Shown: positions 33,678 through 42,199, counted from the first letter of the stretch. The stretch is DNA of 43,763 bases from an uncultured Bacteroidales bacterium (GCA_946404495.1 CAMJDT010000017.1:1-43763), one strand, 5' to 3'. Numbers and translations: made by a program. The notes: generated by a model from the sequence alone, not told the origin.

Positions 33678-34760
33678 TTAGGGACGCAGGTCGCAGGGGT
33701 TCAATGCCAGAAAACTGATGGTCTCTACCAACATATTCACCGCCGCAGCCACGTCGTTGGCGTGACACATCTCGACGGGCGAATGCATATACCGGCAGGG
33801 GATATTGACATTCATCGTAGCGATGCCCTCACCGCAGATCTGCGCTACGGCCGCATCGGTACCGCCATAGACGTTTCGTCCGATGGATTTCTGGTAAGGG
33901 ATATCGTGCTCCCGCGCCAGGCGGCAAGCCAGCTCACGCAGTACGGGATTATTGTCGGCCTTGACGTGTACGCCGACTCCTTGTCCCAAAGCCAGGCGAC
34001 CGGACTGATTCTCGTGTGCCGCCGGCATGTCGGTAGCATAGTCTACATCCAGGACAAAGCATACCTCGGGTTCGTGCCCGGATATCGCCGTCTTGACGCC
34101 GCGCAGTCCGACCTCCTCCTGTGCCGTGCCGTAGAAATGCAGTCCGACGGGCAGTTGCTGCTCCATGAGCAGCCGTGCAGTCTCCAGCATCACCAGCACG
34201 CCGACGCGGTCGTCGAGGCCGGTACCACATAGGTACTTGTCATTCATTATTTCAAAACGCGGTGCCAGCACAGCCGTATCGCCTATCTCCACCAACTGGC
34301 GCGTCTCTGCAGCGCTGCTCACGCCCAAGTCGAGCCAGAGGTCTTCCTCCACCAGGCCTTTGGGTTGGCCGTACTGGGAGGTAGTGTCAAAACCGATGAC
34401 ACCGTCCACGATTCCGTTGGCCGTCACCACCTTCATCGGTTGCCCCAAGGCTACGTGAGGCCGGAGGCCGATATAACGAAGCGTGCACATGCCATTGGGG
34501 AGAATCGAGCTGATCTGCAGCGCGACGGTGTCGATGTGTGCCATAAGAGCGATCTGTCGTCCTTGCGTCACGCCGTTCGAGGCATGCAGGTTGCCTAATA
34601 TATCGCTCTCGACCTTGAGGCCGAAGGCGCTAAGGCGTTCGCTGAGAAACGCGCGCATCGAAGCCTCGTTCATCGTGGGGGACACGATCCCCGTCAGCTG
34701 ACGTAGACACTGCTCCACCGAGGCGGTAAATGGATAGGGTGTATTCATCATATCAGTCAT
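33678..34760 (-). CDS. M42-family aminopeptidase
   Basis: 360 residues. Dimetal peptidase motifs: IALMAHIDTVALQ (His75, Asp77), CGTGLDDRVGVLVMLE (bridging Asp), TAQEEVGLRG (catalytic Glu and metal ligand Glu) and CFVLDVD. M42 enzymes are tetrahedral cytoplasmic aminopeptidases. The start at 34760 overlaps the preceding radical SAM gene by 8 nt; ATGs at 34751 and 34748 are equally possible. Its tight packing in a radical SAM operon allows a role in trimming a leader or degrading modified peptide, but a housekeeping role is also possible. Confidence 0.9.
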   Translation of the reverse strand: MTDMMNTPYPFTASVEQCLRQLTGIVSPTMNEASMRAFLSERLSAFGLKVESDILGNLHASNGVTQGRQIALMAHIDTVALQISSILPNGMCTLRYIGLRPHVALGQPMKVVTANGIVDGVIGFDTTSQYGQPKGLVEEDLWLDLGVSSAAETRQLVEIGDTAVLAPRFEIMNDKYLCGTGLDDRVGVLVMLETARLLMEQQLPVGLHFYGTAQEEVGLRGVKTAISGHEPEVCFVLDVDYATDMPAAHENQSGRLALGQGVGVHVKADNNPVLRELACRLAREHDIPYQKSIGRNVYGGTDAAVAQICGEGIATMNVNIPCRYMHSPVEMCHANDVAAAVNMLVETISFLALNPCDLRP

Positions 34761-36096
34761 AAAATTTCACATTGTATTTTCGTCCGTTATTCTGCTCAAT
34801 GAGTCGCACTACCTGCAGGAACTCATCGCGCGACATCGCCGAGACGTTAACGATCGGACAGCCGTCGCGGAGGAACTGCACCGGGTCGGGGATGATACCG
34901 TCACGGCAGGCGCGTCGATAGAGCGTCGAACCCGGGAAGGCGATGATCATATCGGCAAACATGCGCCATTCGTGGCAGTGCTGTTTGTACCAATTGAAAG
35001 TACTCGTTGCGCTCGCCAAGGTCTCTACCGTATCACCGAAGATGACGCCCGAGCGCGAATGCAGTCCGGCCTCGCGCAGCATCTCGAGGGCGGTCTCTAT
35101 CTCCGCGCGGGTGATGCCCTTACGCATGCTCTTGAGCACTGCATCGTCGGCACTCTCCACGCCCACAAACACATAGCGGCATCGCGTACCCCGCAGCAGC
35201 GAGACGAGTTCCTCGTTGATGGAGTCGATGCGCAGCTGGATCGACCAGTCGAAGTCGTAGGGTTCGATTCTTCGGCAGAACTCCGCCACGCGGCGGTTGT
35301 CGGTAGCAAACAGTTCCTCGCGGAGAGCGATATACGAGATGCGGTAGTGGGCTGTGAGCCAATCGATCTCCCGGAATATCGAATCCAGGGAGCGCTGCCG
35401 GTACTGCGAACCTGATGGGTGGAAACAGAAGGTGCAGTTGTACTTGCAGCTGCGTCCGCCGATGACCGACACCTGCGAATATTTCTTGCCCTCGTCGCTG
35501 AGGTCGGGGTTTTGCTCCAGGTATTCGCCGTATTGGAATCCCTCGTAGTCGGGCATCGGCAGAGAGTCGAGGTCCGTTATCTCGCGGCGTCGGGCGGTCT
35601 TTATCCACTTATCTTGCTCACGATAGACGAGCCCCGCTACCTCGGCGATGTCGCCGCCCGATTGGAGCGTGCGGATGAGTTCGACGAGGGTCTCTTCGCC
35701 TTCGCCTACGACCCCTATATCGGCATCCTCCATCGCCTGCATCGTCACCTCGGGGTCAGCCGTCACGATACCGCCGCCTATGACGATTAGCAGATCGTCC
35801 TGTATCTCGCGGGCGTAACGAACCATCCGACGAATATCGCGGTACTCGCCCGATAGGCCGCCGGTACAGAAGATGTTGATGCCCTTGTCGCGGATGACAC
35901 GCTCCAGAATCGTCTGTTCCTCACCCTCCACATGGTTCAAATTGAGCGTATAGACCTCCGCAACCGCGGCACGCTTGAGGAAGGCCGACACGTACAATAA
36001 ACCCATCGGCATGACGTAATGCCCGGTCATTCCGTAGGTCTCGTAGCGCGGAATGACCAGCAGTACTCGGGCTCTATCGCTTACCTTATAACGCAC
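34753..36096 (-). CDS. B12-binding-type radical SAM protein
   Basis: 447 residues from a GTG at 36096, chosen because GGAG lies 4 nt upstream and it overlaps the preceding stop by 11 nt; an ATG at 36162 would give a longer overlap. The N-terminal half is the cobalamin-binding fold (RVLLVIPRYETYG, then GMTGHYVMPMGLLYVSAFLKR, IVIGGGIVTADPE, DIGVVGEGEETLVEL) without the DxHxxG histidine, so base-off/His-off B12 would be expected. The radical SAM motif is C217-x3-C221-x2-C224 (SCKYNCTFC). The middle and C-terminal parts are of the BchE/methyltransferase class. It could methylate a peptide or another substrate; the two SPASM genes lie directly upstream. Confidence 0.88.
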   Translation of the reverse strand: MRYKVSDRARVLLVIPRYETYGMTGHYVMPMGLLYVSAFLKRAAVAEVYTLNLNHVEGEEQTILERVIRDKGINIFCTGGLSGEYRDIRRMVRYAREIQDDLLIVIGGGIVTADPEVTMQAMEDADIGVVGEGEETLVELIRTLQSGGDIAEVAGLVYREQDKWIKTARRREITDLDSLPMPDYEGFQYGEYLEQNPDLSDEGKKYSQVSVIGGRSCKYNCTFCFHPSGSQYRQRSLDSIFREIDWLTAHYRISYIALREELFATDNRRVAEFCRRIEPYDFDWSIQLRIDSINEELVSLLRGTRCRYVFVGVESADDAVLKSMRKGITRAEIETALEMLREAGLHSRSGVIFGDTVETLASATSTFNWYKQHCHEWRMFADMIIAFPGSTLYRRACRDGIIPDPVQFLRDGCPIVNVSAMSRDEFLQVVRLIEQNNGRKYNVKFYD

Positions 36097-37378
36097 CTTG
36101 CTCCAATTGTTGCCGTATAAACGTATCCAGTTCCTGCCCCTGCGACTGGCGGAAGCGTTCACGCAGGACAGTCATCAGCTCGCGCCGGAGGGCCTTACGC
36201 ACAAAGGCGCAGCGCACCTCGTCGTATTGCTCATCAAAGTAATGATGGAAGAGCCTGCAACCGCCGCCGCAGTTCCAGCGGGCAAAACAGTCGTGGCACT
36301 TCGCCTCTGAATAGATATTGTACTCGCTCAGTATCCGGCGGAAGGCCTCCTCGTCGAAGACCAGTTCTCCGTCCTTCACTTCCCCGAACAAATAGTCGGG
36401 ATAATGTTCCTCGTTGGGTGACGACACGCGCGCGCAGCCCGTTATCGTCCCCTTGGGCGTAAGCACCAGTTTTCCGTTGCAGGTTCTTTCCCGTACCATT
36501 GACAGCAGCTCCACCGCGATACTCTCCACCTTGATGCCTTTTGCTGCGCCCAAAGCCTTTGCCCGGTAATAGCCGTCGAGGAAGGCGTCGTAGTAGGCGC
36601 GGAGGTCGTCGGGCGTAGGGAACAGCGCCGGCGCCAGCACCACGTCGTAGACTACTTTCTTGAGTTTGGGAAAACGCCGGTTCAACTCCTCGATCATGTC
36701 GGTCATATAGCGTACGCTGTCGGGCGTGAAGGTCGTGCGGATGCCGAAGGGAAAACCGCGACTGAGCATATAATCGATATTGGCTGCTACCTTGTCGTAG
36801 CTGCCCCGCTCGGCATTCTGGAGGTGCTCCAGGATCTCAAACGACACGGCGACGTCGATGCGGTGTGTCTCTAAATAGTCGATGATCTCGGGCGTAATAA
36901 GCGAACCGTTGGTCACGAGGCCGATGTTATAACGGTACCGGCCGTCGCGGTTGACCTCCTCGATATACTCCACCGTGCGGCGGATCCTGTCGAAGCTCAT
37001 CAGCGGTTCGCCGCCGCCGCTGAAGTTGATGATATACGGTGTCGTCTGCGTCTTGCCTGTCAGGAACAGATAATCCACCAAGGCTTTAATGGAGCTCCAC
37101 TCCACCTGCTCCTTGGACCGTCCTTTGGCCGAATAGCAATAGACGCAGCGGAAGTTGCAGGTATAGTTACTCAGTATATCCACCTGCCACATCTCGTGCG
37201 GCGACGCCGGCATCCTGTACACCGGCACTGTGCCCTTGGCCTCGTAGCCACAGAGCCATTGGTCCGCCTCGCGCGGGTTGGCCAAGGCGAACCGTCCGTC
37301 CAGGGGCGAATAGACCAGGTAGACCCGCTCCGGGCTCACGCCCCACTCATCTCCGACGGGGATAGCAAAGGTATTCAT
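36086..37378 (-). CDS. Radical SAM/SPASM peptide maturase, second copy
   Basis: 430 residues. The start ATG overlaps the stop of the first SPASM gene (4 nt). The N-terminal 65 residues (IPVGDEWG, then RVYLVYSPLDGRF) match the first copy and are not a standard PqqD domain. The radical SAM motif is C74-x3-C78-x2-C81 (CNFRCVYC), with FSGGGEPLMSF. The C-terminal SPASM region has CNGKLVLTPKGTITGC and CHDCFARWNCGGGCRLFHHYF plus a late Cys (RCAFVRK), enough for two auxiliary 4Fe-4S clusters. Such enzymes build thioether or C-C crosslinks in ribosomal peptides. Upstream context has a Cys-rich 34-residue peptide gene. Confidence 0.9.
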   Translation of the reverse strand: MNTFAIPVGDEWGVSPERVYLVYSPLDGRFALANPREADQWLCGYEAKGTVPVYRMPASPHEMWQVDILSNYTCNFRCVYCYSAKGRSKEQVEWSSIKALVDYLFLTGKTQTTPYIINFSGGGEPLMSFDRIRRTVEYIEEVNRDGRYRYNIGLVTNGSLITPEIIDYLETHRIDVAVSFEILEHLQNAERGSYDKVAANIDYMLSRGFPFGIRTTFTPDSVRYMTDMIEELNRRFPKLKKVVYDVVLAPALFPTPDDLRAYYDAFLDGYYRAKALGAAKGIKVESIAVELLSMVRERTCNGKLVLTPKGTITGCARVSSPNEEHYPDYLFGEVKDGELVFDEEAFRRILSEYNIYSEAKCHDCFARWNCGGGCRLFHHYFDEQYDEVRCAFVRKALRRELMTVLRERFRQSQGQELDTFIRQQLEQGAL

Positions 37379-38643
37379 AGCTGTTGTCCTATTGATTGAA
37401 ACAGATCCTTGCCGGTGCTCTTTTGGTACCGCTCCGCCAGACGCTGCATCAGGCTCTCGGTCAGCATCGCGCGATAGTGGTCGCACACGGCATCAAATAT
37501 CTCCTCTCGATACACCCTACGGCTACTGGGGCAACCGCTACCGCAGTTCCAGCGGGCAAAGCACTCGCGGCAGGTATCGTAGTAGCGGATACTACCCCGC
37601 GTCAGTCGGCGGAACGCCTCGTCCTCAAACACGACTTTGCCGTCCTTCACTTCGCCGAAGACGGCCGAGGGATAGTCTTTCTCCTGCGGCGACGACACGT
37701 CGGGGCAGGTCGTCAGCGTGCCGTAAGGCGTCAGTACCGCCAGGTTATAGCAGAAACGCTCGCGTTGCTGGTAGTCTAACAGGTGCGAGGAGGATGAACG
37801 CAGTTCGATGCCGTACTGACGGGCCAACTGCTCGCCCTCTTTAAAGGATTCGAAATAGCGTCGGAAGAAATCGTGCACGATCTGAGGTGTCGCGAAATAG
37901 TCGGCATCGACTACCTGCTGGCAACTCAGTTTCTTGGTATCCGGGAAATGCACGTGGCACCACTCGACCATCTCCCGTATCCGCTCCTGATTGGCGGGCG
38001 TGATCGTAGCGCGGATATAGTGGTCGATACCCTTGCTGCCAAGACGCACAATGTTATCCGCTACCCGCTGATACACGCCTCGCTGCGCCTCCTGCACATC
38101 CGGAAGCACCTCAAACGACACCTGCACACGGAATCGTTTCTCCTTCAGGAACTTCAACATCTCCTCCGTCATCAGCGAACCGTTGGTCGTCAACTGGAAC
38201 CCCACCTGCACGCCCTCTTCCCGGCCGATCGCTTCGGCCATGAGAGTCGCCTCCACCAACTTCTTCCACGACAGCACGGGTTCGCCGCCGCCCATAAACA
38301 TCACCGTGCGTTTCTTGGGCGCAGTTCGCTTGGAGGACAGGAACCAACGCAGCACCGGCTCGATCTGCTCCATCGTCAGTTCCGCATCCGAGCGCCCCTG
38401 CGCCGAGTAGCAGTAGGAGCAGTGGAAATTGCACTTCTCGTTGAGCAGCAGATGCAGCGTCACAAAACTATCCGTCGTCACCTCCTGCGGCGCCGGTTCC
38501 TCCGCATCCAGAGGCGGTAACGGGTCATGAGCAGGGTCGCGGGTCAGGAAGAACTGATTCTTCAGCGGCGCATATACCAGATAGCACGCCTCTGCCGCTT
38601 TGCCGAAATAGTTCCCGACCGGGATATAAAATATATTGTTCAT
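37375..38643 (-). CDS. Radical SAM/SPASM peptide maturase, first copy
   Basis: 422 residues from the ATG at 38643, preceded by AGAAGG at 9 nt; the longer in-frame extension would run through the terminator hairpin and the peptide gene. N-terminal segment FYIPVGNYFGK and CYLVYAPLKNQFFL; radical SAM motif C71-x3-C75-x2-C78 (CNFHCSYC); FMGGGEPVLSW for SAM binding. The SPASM region has CYNLAVLTPYGTLTTC, CRECFARWNCGSGC and a final CDHYR. It aligns along its length with the second copy, so the two are paralogues, possibly a pair that acts on one substrate or as a heterodimer. Directly downstream of the peptide gene and its terminator. Confidence 0.92.
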   Translation of the reverse strand: MNNIFYIPVGNYFGKAAEACYLVYAPLKNQFFLTRDPAHDPLPPLDAEEPAPQEVTTDSFVTLHLLLNEKCNFHCSYCYSAQGRSDAELTMEQIEPVLRWFLSSKRTAPKKRTVMFMGGGEPVLSWKKLVEATLMAEAIGREEGVQVGFQLTTNGSLMTEEMLKFLKEKRFRVQVSFEVLPDVQEAQRGVYQRVADNIVRLGSKGIDHYIRATITPANQERIREMVEWCHVHFPDTKKLSCQQVVDADYFATPQIVHDFFRRYFESFKEGEQLARQYGIELRSSSSHLLDYQQRERFCYNLAVLTPYGTLTTCPDVSSPQEKDYPSAVFGEVKDGKVVFEDEAFRRLTRGSIRYYDTCRECFARWNCGSGCPSSRRVYREEIFDAVCDHYRAMLTESLMQRLAERYQKSTGKDLFQSIGQQL

Positions 38644-38661
38644 CTTCTTGTACCTTCTATG

Positions 38662-38695
38662 AAAAAAAGGTCCGCCCGCGCACACGCGAGCGGAC
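38662..38695 (-). terminator. Intrinsic terminator/attenuator between peptide and maturase genes
   Basis: Eleven-bp GC-rich stem (GTCCGCCCGCG at 38670-38680 with CGCGAGCGGAC at 38685-38695, one G-U pair in RNA), a 4-nt loop, then seven U on the minus strand (A at 38662-38668). It begins 12 nt after the peptide stop and ends 18 nt before the first SPASM start. Confidence 0.85.
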
Positions 38696-38707
38696 TCGAA
38701 AACCTTC

Positions 38708-38812
38708 TTAACTATTGTTGCAAGCACAAGTGCAACCGTAGCCGAAAACATCACAGCAACCTGCAGATGCATTGCAGGATTCAGTGTTTACCGAAAAAAC
38801 GTCAGTTAACAT
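38708..38812 (-). CDS. Cys-rich 34-residue peptide, candidate RiPP precursor
   Basis: A small frame from ATG at 38812 to TAA at 38708. An in-frame stop lies 9 nt upstream of the ATG, so the peptide cannot be longer. Residues 1-12 (MLTDVFSVNTES) would be a short leader; from residue 13 the peptide is Cys/Gly/Ala/Asn-rich and ends CCDVFGYGCTCACNNS, with cysteines at 13, 19, 20, 27, 29 and 31. A terminator follows, then two radical SAM/SPASM genes on the same strand. A small Cys-rich peptide directly before SPASM enzymes is the standard layout for thioether RiPPs (sactipeptides, ranthipeptides). No known precursor family was recognised. The ribosome site is weak (AGGAG is about 25 nt away), as is usual in this phylum. 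Confidence 0.7.
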   Translation of the reverse strand: MLTDVFSVNTESCNASAGCCDVFGYGCTCACNNS

Positions 38813-38876
38813 GTTGTGTTCTTAATAAAAGGTTTCTCCTACTCTATTCCGGCTTTTCGGATTCCGCCGTTTAAAT

Positions 38877-38911
38877 ATCAATTGTCAATTGTCAATTATC
38901 AATTGTCAATT
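38877..38911. repeat. 7-bp array (TTGACAA/TTGATAA) upstream of the peptide gene
   Basis: About five heptamers in the 97-nt gap between the LRR gene and the peptide gene, running into the LRR stop. Confidence 0.8.
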
Positions 38912-40688
38912 ACTCTTTGATTCCTTTAAACGCCGTCTTGCCTACTTCGCAGTCGGCGGGAACGGCGGGCATCGGCAGACGCTCGCAGTCGAGGAAGGCA
39001 TCGTTCTCGATCTTCTTCAGTCCGGCCGGCAGTTCCACCTTCGTCAGGTTTTTGCAGCCCTGGAAGGCGCTGACGCCGATCGTTACGACCTCGCCGTTAA
39101 GTTTGACCTCCTGCAGCGAGCGGCAGTTGTAGAACGTCAGGCTGCCGATCTTACGCAGTTTCTTACCGAAGGTCACCTTACGAAGGTTAATGCAGTCGGA
39201 GAAGACCTCGTCGCTCAGTACCTCCACATTATCCGGTATCTGCACCTCCAAGAGACGCTTGCACTCGTTGAATGCGCCGTCCTCGATCATATGCAGGTTC
39301 TCGGGTATGCCGATCCTTTCCAGGCTCTGGCAACCCATGAAGGCCTGTTTGCCGATGCGGAAAGTGCTCTCCGGCAGACCGATTCGCTCGATCATCGAGC
39401 AGCCTAAGAAGGCCTCGTCGCCTACGGCGTACAGTCCCTCCGCGAAGGTCACATTCACCAGGTGCTTGCAGCCCTTGAAGACGCCCTTCTTGATCTCATT
39501 CACTCCGGCAGGTATGCTCACCTTGGTGAACTTATCGCAGCCGGCAAAGGCCAACTCACCGATCTCCGTCAGCGTAGCGGGCAGGGTGATGTCCTCCAGC
39601 TCCGTACAGCCGGCAAAGGCACCGTCGCCGATCGACTCGAGATTGGCGGGCAGACGCAGCTGTTTGAGTTTCTTGCAGCCGTAGAATGTTCCGTCGCCGA
39701 TGCGTTTGAGTTTGTCCGACAGCACCTGTTCGCGCAGGTCACCGCAGCCGTAGAAAGCCATCTCTCCGAGCACCTCCAGTTCGCTCGGCAGCTTGCACCA
39801 ACGCAGGTCTTCGTCCTCATAGAAGGCAAACTCACCTACCCGCTTCACGCTCGCGGGAATCATCACCTCCTGCAGCTGCAGGCAGTGCTGGAAGGCCGCG
39901 TCGGGTATCTCCTCCAGGCTCGCGGGCAGGGTGATGGATTGCAGATTCTCGCTATAGGCAAACGCACCCTCCGCCAGGATGCGGGTCGGGGTCTTGTCCT
40001 TGAATTGGAAGGTAGCGGGCACGTCCTTGTTCGTAGCTACCAGGCAGCCGTCGACATACAGCGCACCCTTCTTCCATTTCTTGTCGTTGAGGTAGATAGC
40101 CGTGCCGTCGAAGGCATAGCGTTGCACTTTCTTGACCGACTGCGGGATGATCACCTTGTTGAGGTTCTTGCAACCCTTGAACAGGTTCTCCTCCACCACC
40201 TTCAGTCCCTCCGGCAGTACTACGCTCGTCACGGTCTTATTGCCCTCAAAGGCACCGGCGGCGATCAGGCGGAACTTGGTATCCAGTACGCATTTGGCCT
40301 TGACGTTCTTATTGGTATAGAGCAGGATCGTGTCGTTCACTACAAAGAATCCCTCCGGTGTCCAGTTGTTCTTGTCGCTGAGCCAGGCCGTGCCGTCGAA
40401 GGCGCTGCGGTACACACGCTCCAGGTAACGCGGGAAGACCACGTGCGACAGTTTCTTGCAGCCCTTGAAGGCCTTGTCGCCGATGACCGTCACGCGGTAG
40501 CGCTTCTGACCCACCGTGATCTCATCGGGGATGATGATCTCGCCGTAGGCTTGGGGGTTCTTGTCCACCTCCGCAGTCATGTGTTTGTTGTCCAGGATGT
40601 AATTCAGGTCGTTGTACTTGGCATTATCTTGCGCCGACAGTCCCACCGCCAGCAGCATCACAGCCATCAGAAGAATTCCTTTTTTCAT
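38910..40688 (-). CDS. BspA-like leucine-rich repeat protein
   Basis: 592 residues from ATG at 40688 (MKKGILLMAVMLLAVGLSAQ signal peptide). Almost the whole mature part is LRR_5/BspA-type repeats of about 23 residues, of the form I.(D/E)GAF.GC..L..(I/V).LP..(L/V), for example AFQHCLQLQEVMIPASV and GAFAGCTELEDITLPATL. There are about 18-20 repeats and no C-terminal sorting domain (the end is GKTAFKGIKE). BspA-type proteins are surface or secreted binding proteins. It may be cotranscribed with the peptide operon downstream, since no clear promoter lies in the 97-nt gap. Confidence 0.92.
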   Translation of the reverse strand: MKKGILLMAVMLLAVGLSAQDNAKYNDLNYILDNKHMTAEVDKNPQAYGEIIIPDEITVGQKRYRVTVIGDKAFKGCKKLSHVVFPRYLERVYRSAFDGTAWLSDKNNWTPEGFFVVNDTILLYTNKNVKAKCVLDTKFRLIAAGAFEGNKTVTSVVLPEGLKVVEENLFKGCKNLNKVIIPQSVKKVQRYAFDGTAIYLNDKKWKKGALYVDGCLVATNKDVPATFQFKDKTPTRILAEGAFAYSENLQSITLPASLEEIPDAAFQHCLQLQEVMIPASVKRVGEFAFYEDEDLRWCKLPSELEVLGEMAFYGCGDLREQVLSDKLKRIGDGTFYGCKKLKQLRLPANLESIGDGAFAGCTELEDITLPATLTEIGELAFAGCDKFTKVSIPAGVNEIKKGVFKGCKHLVNVTFAEGLYAVGDEAFLGCSMIERIGLPESTFRIGKQAFMGCQSLERIGIPENLHMIEDGAFNECKRLLEVQIPDNVEVLSDEVFSDCINLRKVTFGKKLRKIGSLTFYNCRSLQEVKLNGEVVTIGVSAFQGCKNLTKVELPAGLKKIENDAFLDCERLPMPAVPADCEVGKTAFKGIKE

Positions 40689-40742
40689 AATATCAATTGT
40701 CAATTATCAAATATCAATTATCAATTATCAATTATCAATTAT
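40688..40742. repeat. 7-bp array (TTGATAA type), about seven units
   Basis: TCAATTG and TCAATTA units fill the 46-nt gap between the CDF gene and the LRR gene and overlap the last codons of the CDF gene (EPINN). Confidence 0.85.
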
Positions 40743-41622
40743 TTATGGGTTCCATATGTATCGCGATGAGCGTTCCCTGTCCGAACCGCTCGCGCAGCCG
40801 TTTCTCCAGTTCGACGGTGTGCCGGTGCGACTCACTCAGCGAGGTCTCGCCGGGCATCCTTAGGTGCATCTCGATCGAATAGACCGCCCCAACGCGTCGC
40901 GTGCAGAGGTGGTGCAGTTCCTGTAGTTCCTTATCCTCCGCTACGATCTCGCGTATCTCTTCCTCCACCTCGCGCGGCAGGCTCTTCTCCAGCAGTTCCT
41001 GAAAGGCCTCGTGCATCAGCCTCACGGCCGCTACGATGATGAAGATGCTCACCAGCATCGCGGCGATCGGGTCCAGTATCGCCCATTTGCCGCCGAGCCA
41101 CAGGGCTCCGCCGATGCCTAAAGCTGTCGCAATCGACGAGAGGGAGTCCGTCCGATGGTGCCAGGCATTGGCCCGTAGCGCCGACGAATCTACGCGTTTG
41201 GCAACCCGCATCGTCACCTGATAGACCAACTCTTTGCTCGCGATACTAATCAGCGCCGCCCACAGGGCAATCTTACCCGGCATCGCCAGCTCGCCTCCGC
41301 GCACTACCGTCAATACCTTCTCCACCCCGCTGGCCAATAGCACGCCGCCGGCTACGAGCAGAGCCAATCCGACGATGGCGGTCGCCAAGGTCTCGTATTT
41401 GCCGTGACCGTAGTTATAGTCGCGGTCGGCAGGACGACTGCTCAGGCGCACAAAGAGCAGCACCACCAGGTCGGTCAACAGATCGCTCAGCGAATGCACC
41501 GCGTCGGCGATCATCGCCGCCGATGCACCGATGATTCCGGCCGCAAACTTCAGCAGCGTCAGCACTATATTCACTACGCTGCCAAATAGCGTCACCTTAT
41601 ATATCTCTTTCTCCCGCGACAT
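40735..41622 (-). CDS. Cation diffusion facilitator (CDF) metal exporter
   Basis: 295 residues from the ATG at 41622 (MSREKEIYKVTLFGS), 23 nt from the -7 box; the upstream in-frame extension runs through the promoter. About six membrane helices: NIVLTLLKFAAGIIG with the metal-site motif IADAVHSLSDLLTD, then DRDYNYGHGKYE, ALRANAWHHRTDSLSS and the cytoplasmic C-terminal dimer domain (LMHEAFQELL, then VGAVYSIEMHLRMPG). CDF proteins exchange Zn, Fe or Co for protons. HSLSD with ANAWHHRTD gives the usual tetrahedral H/D site. Metal specificity cannot be read with confidence. Confidence 0.92.
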   Translation of the reverse strand: MSREKEIYKVTLFGSVVNIVLTLLKFAAGIIGASAAMIADAVHSLSDLLTDLVVLLFVRLSSRPADRDYNYGHGKYETLATAIVGLALLVAGGVLLASGVEKVLTVVRGGELAMPGKIALWAALISIASKELVYQVTMRVAKRVDSSALRANAWHHRTDSLSSIATALGIGGALWLGGKWAILDPIAAMLVSIFIIVAAVRLMHEAFQELLEKSLPREVEEEIREIVAEDKELQELHHLCTRRVGAVYSIEMHLRMPGETSLSESHRHTVELEKRLRERFGQGTLIAIHMEPINN

Positions 41623-41644
41623 GGTTTTTTTCACATTCAGCCTG

Positions 41645-41676
41645 CAAAGATACAACTTTTTTCCGACATATGCAAA
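41645..41676 (-). promoter_or_regulatory. Promoter of the CDF gene
   Basis: On the minus strand, TTTG (41673-41676) with CATATG after it, 20 nt, then TATCTTTG (41645-41652). A terminator-like hairpin abuts it upstream. Confidence 0.7.
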
Positions 41677-41712
41677 AAAAATCGCAGAAATCTTGCGAAA
41701 TCTGCGATTTTT
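41677..41712. terminator. Hairpin with AAAAATCGCAGA stem, upstream of the CDF promoter
   Basis: Perfect 12-bp stem (41677-41688 with 41701-41712) and a 12-nt loop, T-rich at both ends. It can terminate the DUF6249 gene ending at 41768. The same stem sequence occurs at 43238-43272 with a different loop. Confidence 0.7.
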
Positions 41713-41767
41713 GGTGCTGAGGGTGGCGATGATAAAGCCGCGAAGGCAGTTGGACTGCTTCGTAGTC

Positions 41768-42199
41768 CTATGCAGAAGCTTCTTGGATGCTATCGCGGGT
41801 AGGGAGTTGTTTCTTGACGAGACGAAGTTCGACGAGGAAAGAGCAGAGCATGCCGATGCCGACACCAAAAGCGATGATGAGCCAGAAATAGATGTTCTTT
41901 GTGGCTATATTCGCCAGCCAGTTGATGAGTGTTCCGAGACCGACACCAAGCAACATGCAAGCGGTACGAAGTGTGCCGAGGTCAATCGTGCCGGGCTTTT
42001 GGGCTTTTTTAGGCTCGTCTATAAGCAACTTAGCTGTTTCTGGATCCACATGATTCTCAATGATGAGTTGACGGATTTCTTTGTCTTTGGTATTCTTGTG
42101 CATATAGGACCAGAAACCCATTACAATGGCTATCACAGGCAAGCCGAAAATTAAAATAGCGGCCACTAATCCAACGTAATTAACAGGTAATGCTTCCAT
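41768..42199 (-). CDS. DUF6249-type small membrane protein
   Basis: 143 residues. One N-terminal helix (VGLVAAILIFGLPVIAIVMGFWSY) is followed by a cytoplasmic region (KNTKDKEIRQLIIENHVDPETAKLLIDEP), then two more helices (LRTACMLLGVGLGTLINWLA and FWLIIAFGVGIGMLCSFLVE). Small membrane proteins of this kind often follow an ECF sigma gene and a second small membrane gene in Bacteroidetes, as here. Function unknown. Confidence 0.8.
   Translation of the reverse strand: MEALPVNYVGLVAAILIFGLPVIAIVMGFWSYMHKNTKDKEIRQLIIENHVDPETAKLLIDEPKKAQKPGTIDLGTLRTACMLLGVGLGTLINWLANIATKNIYFWLIIAFGVGIGMLCSFLVELRLVKKQLPTRDSIQEASA

Noticed and set aside
37375..38772. Longer SPASM protein starting at 38772
   Set aside because: The extension would be read through the peptide gene in another frame and through the terminator hairpin; the ATG at 38643 has a ribosome site and matches the paralogue's start.
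38813..38909. Separate promoter of the peptide gene in the gap after the LRR gene
   Set aside because: No TTTG-N19/20-TAnnTTTG match was found; the gap is mostly heptamers. The peptide gene may be read from an upstream promoter.
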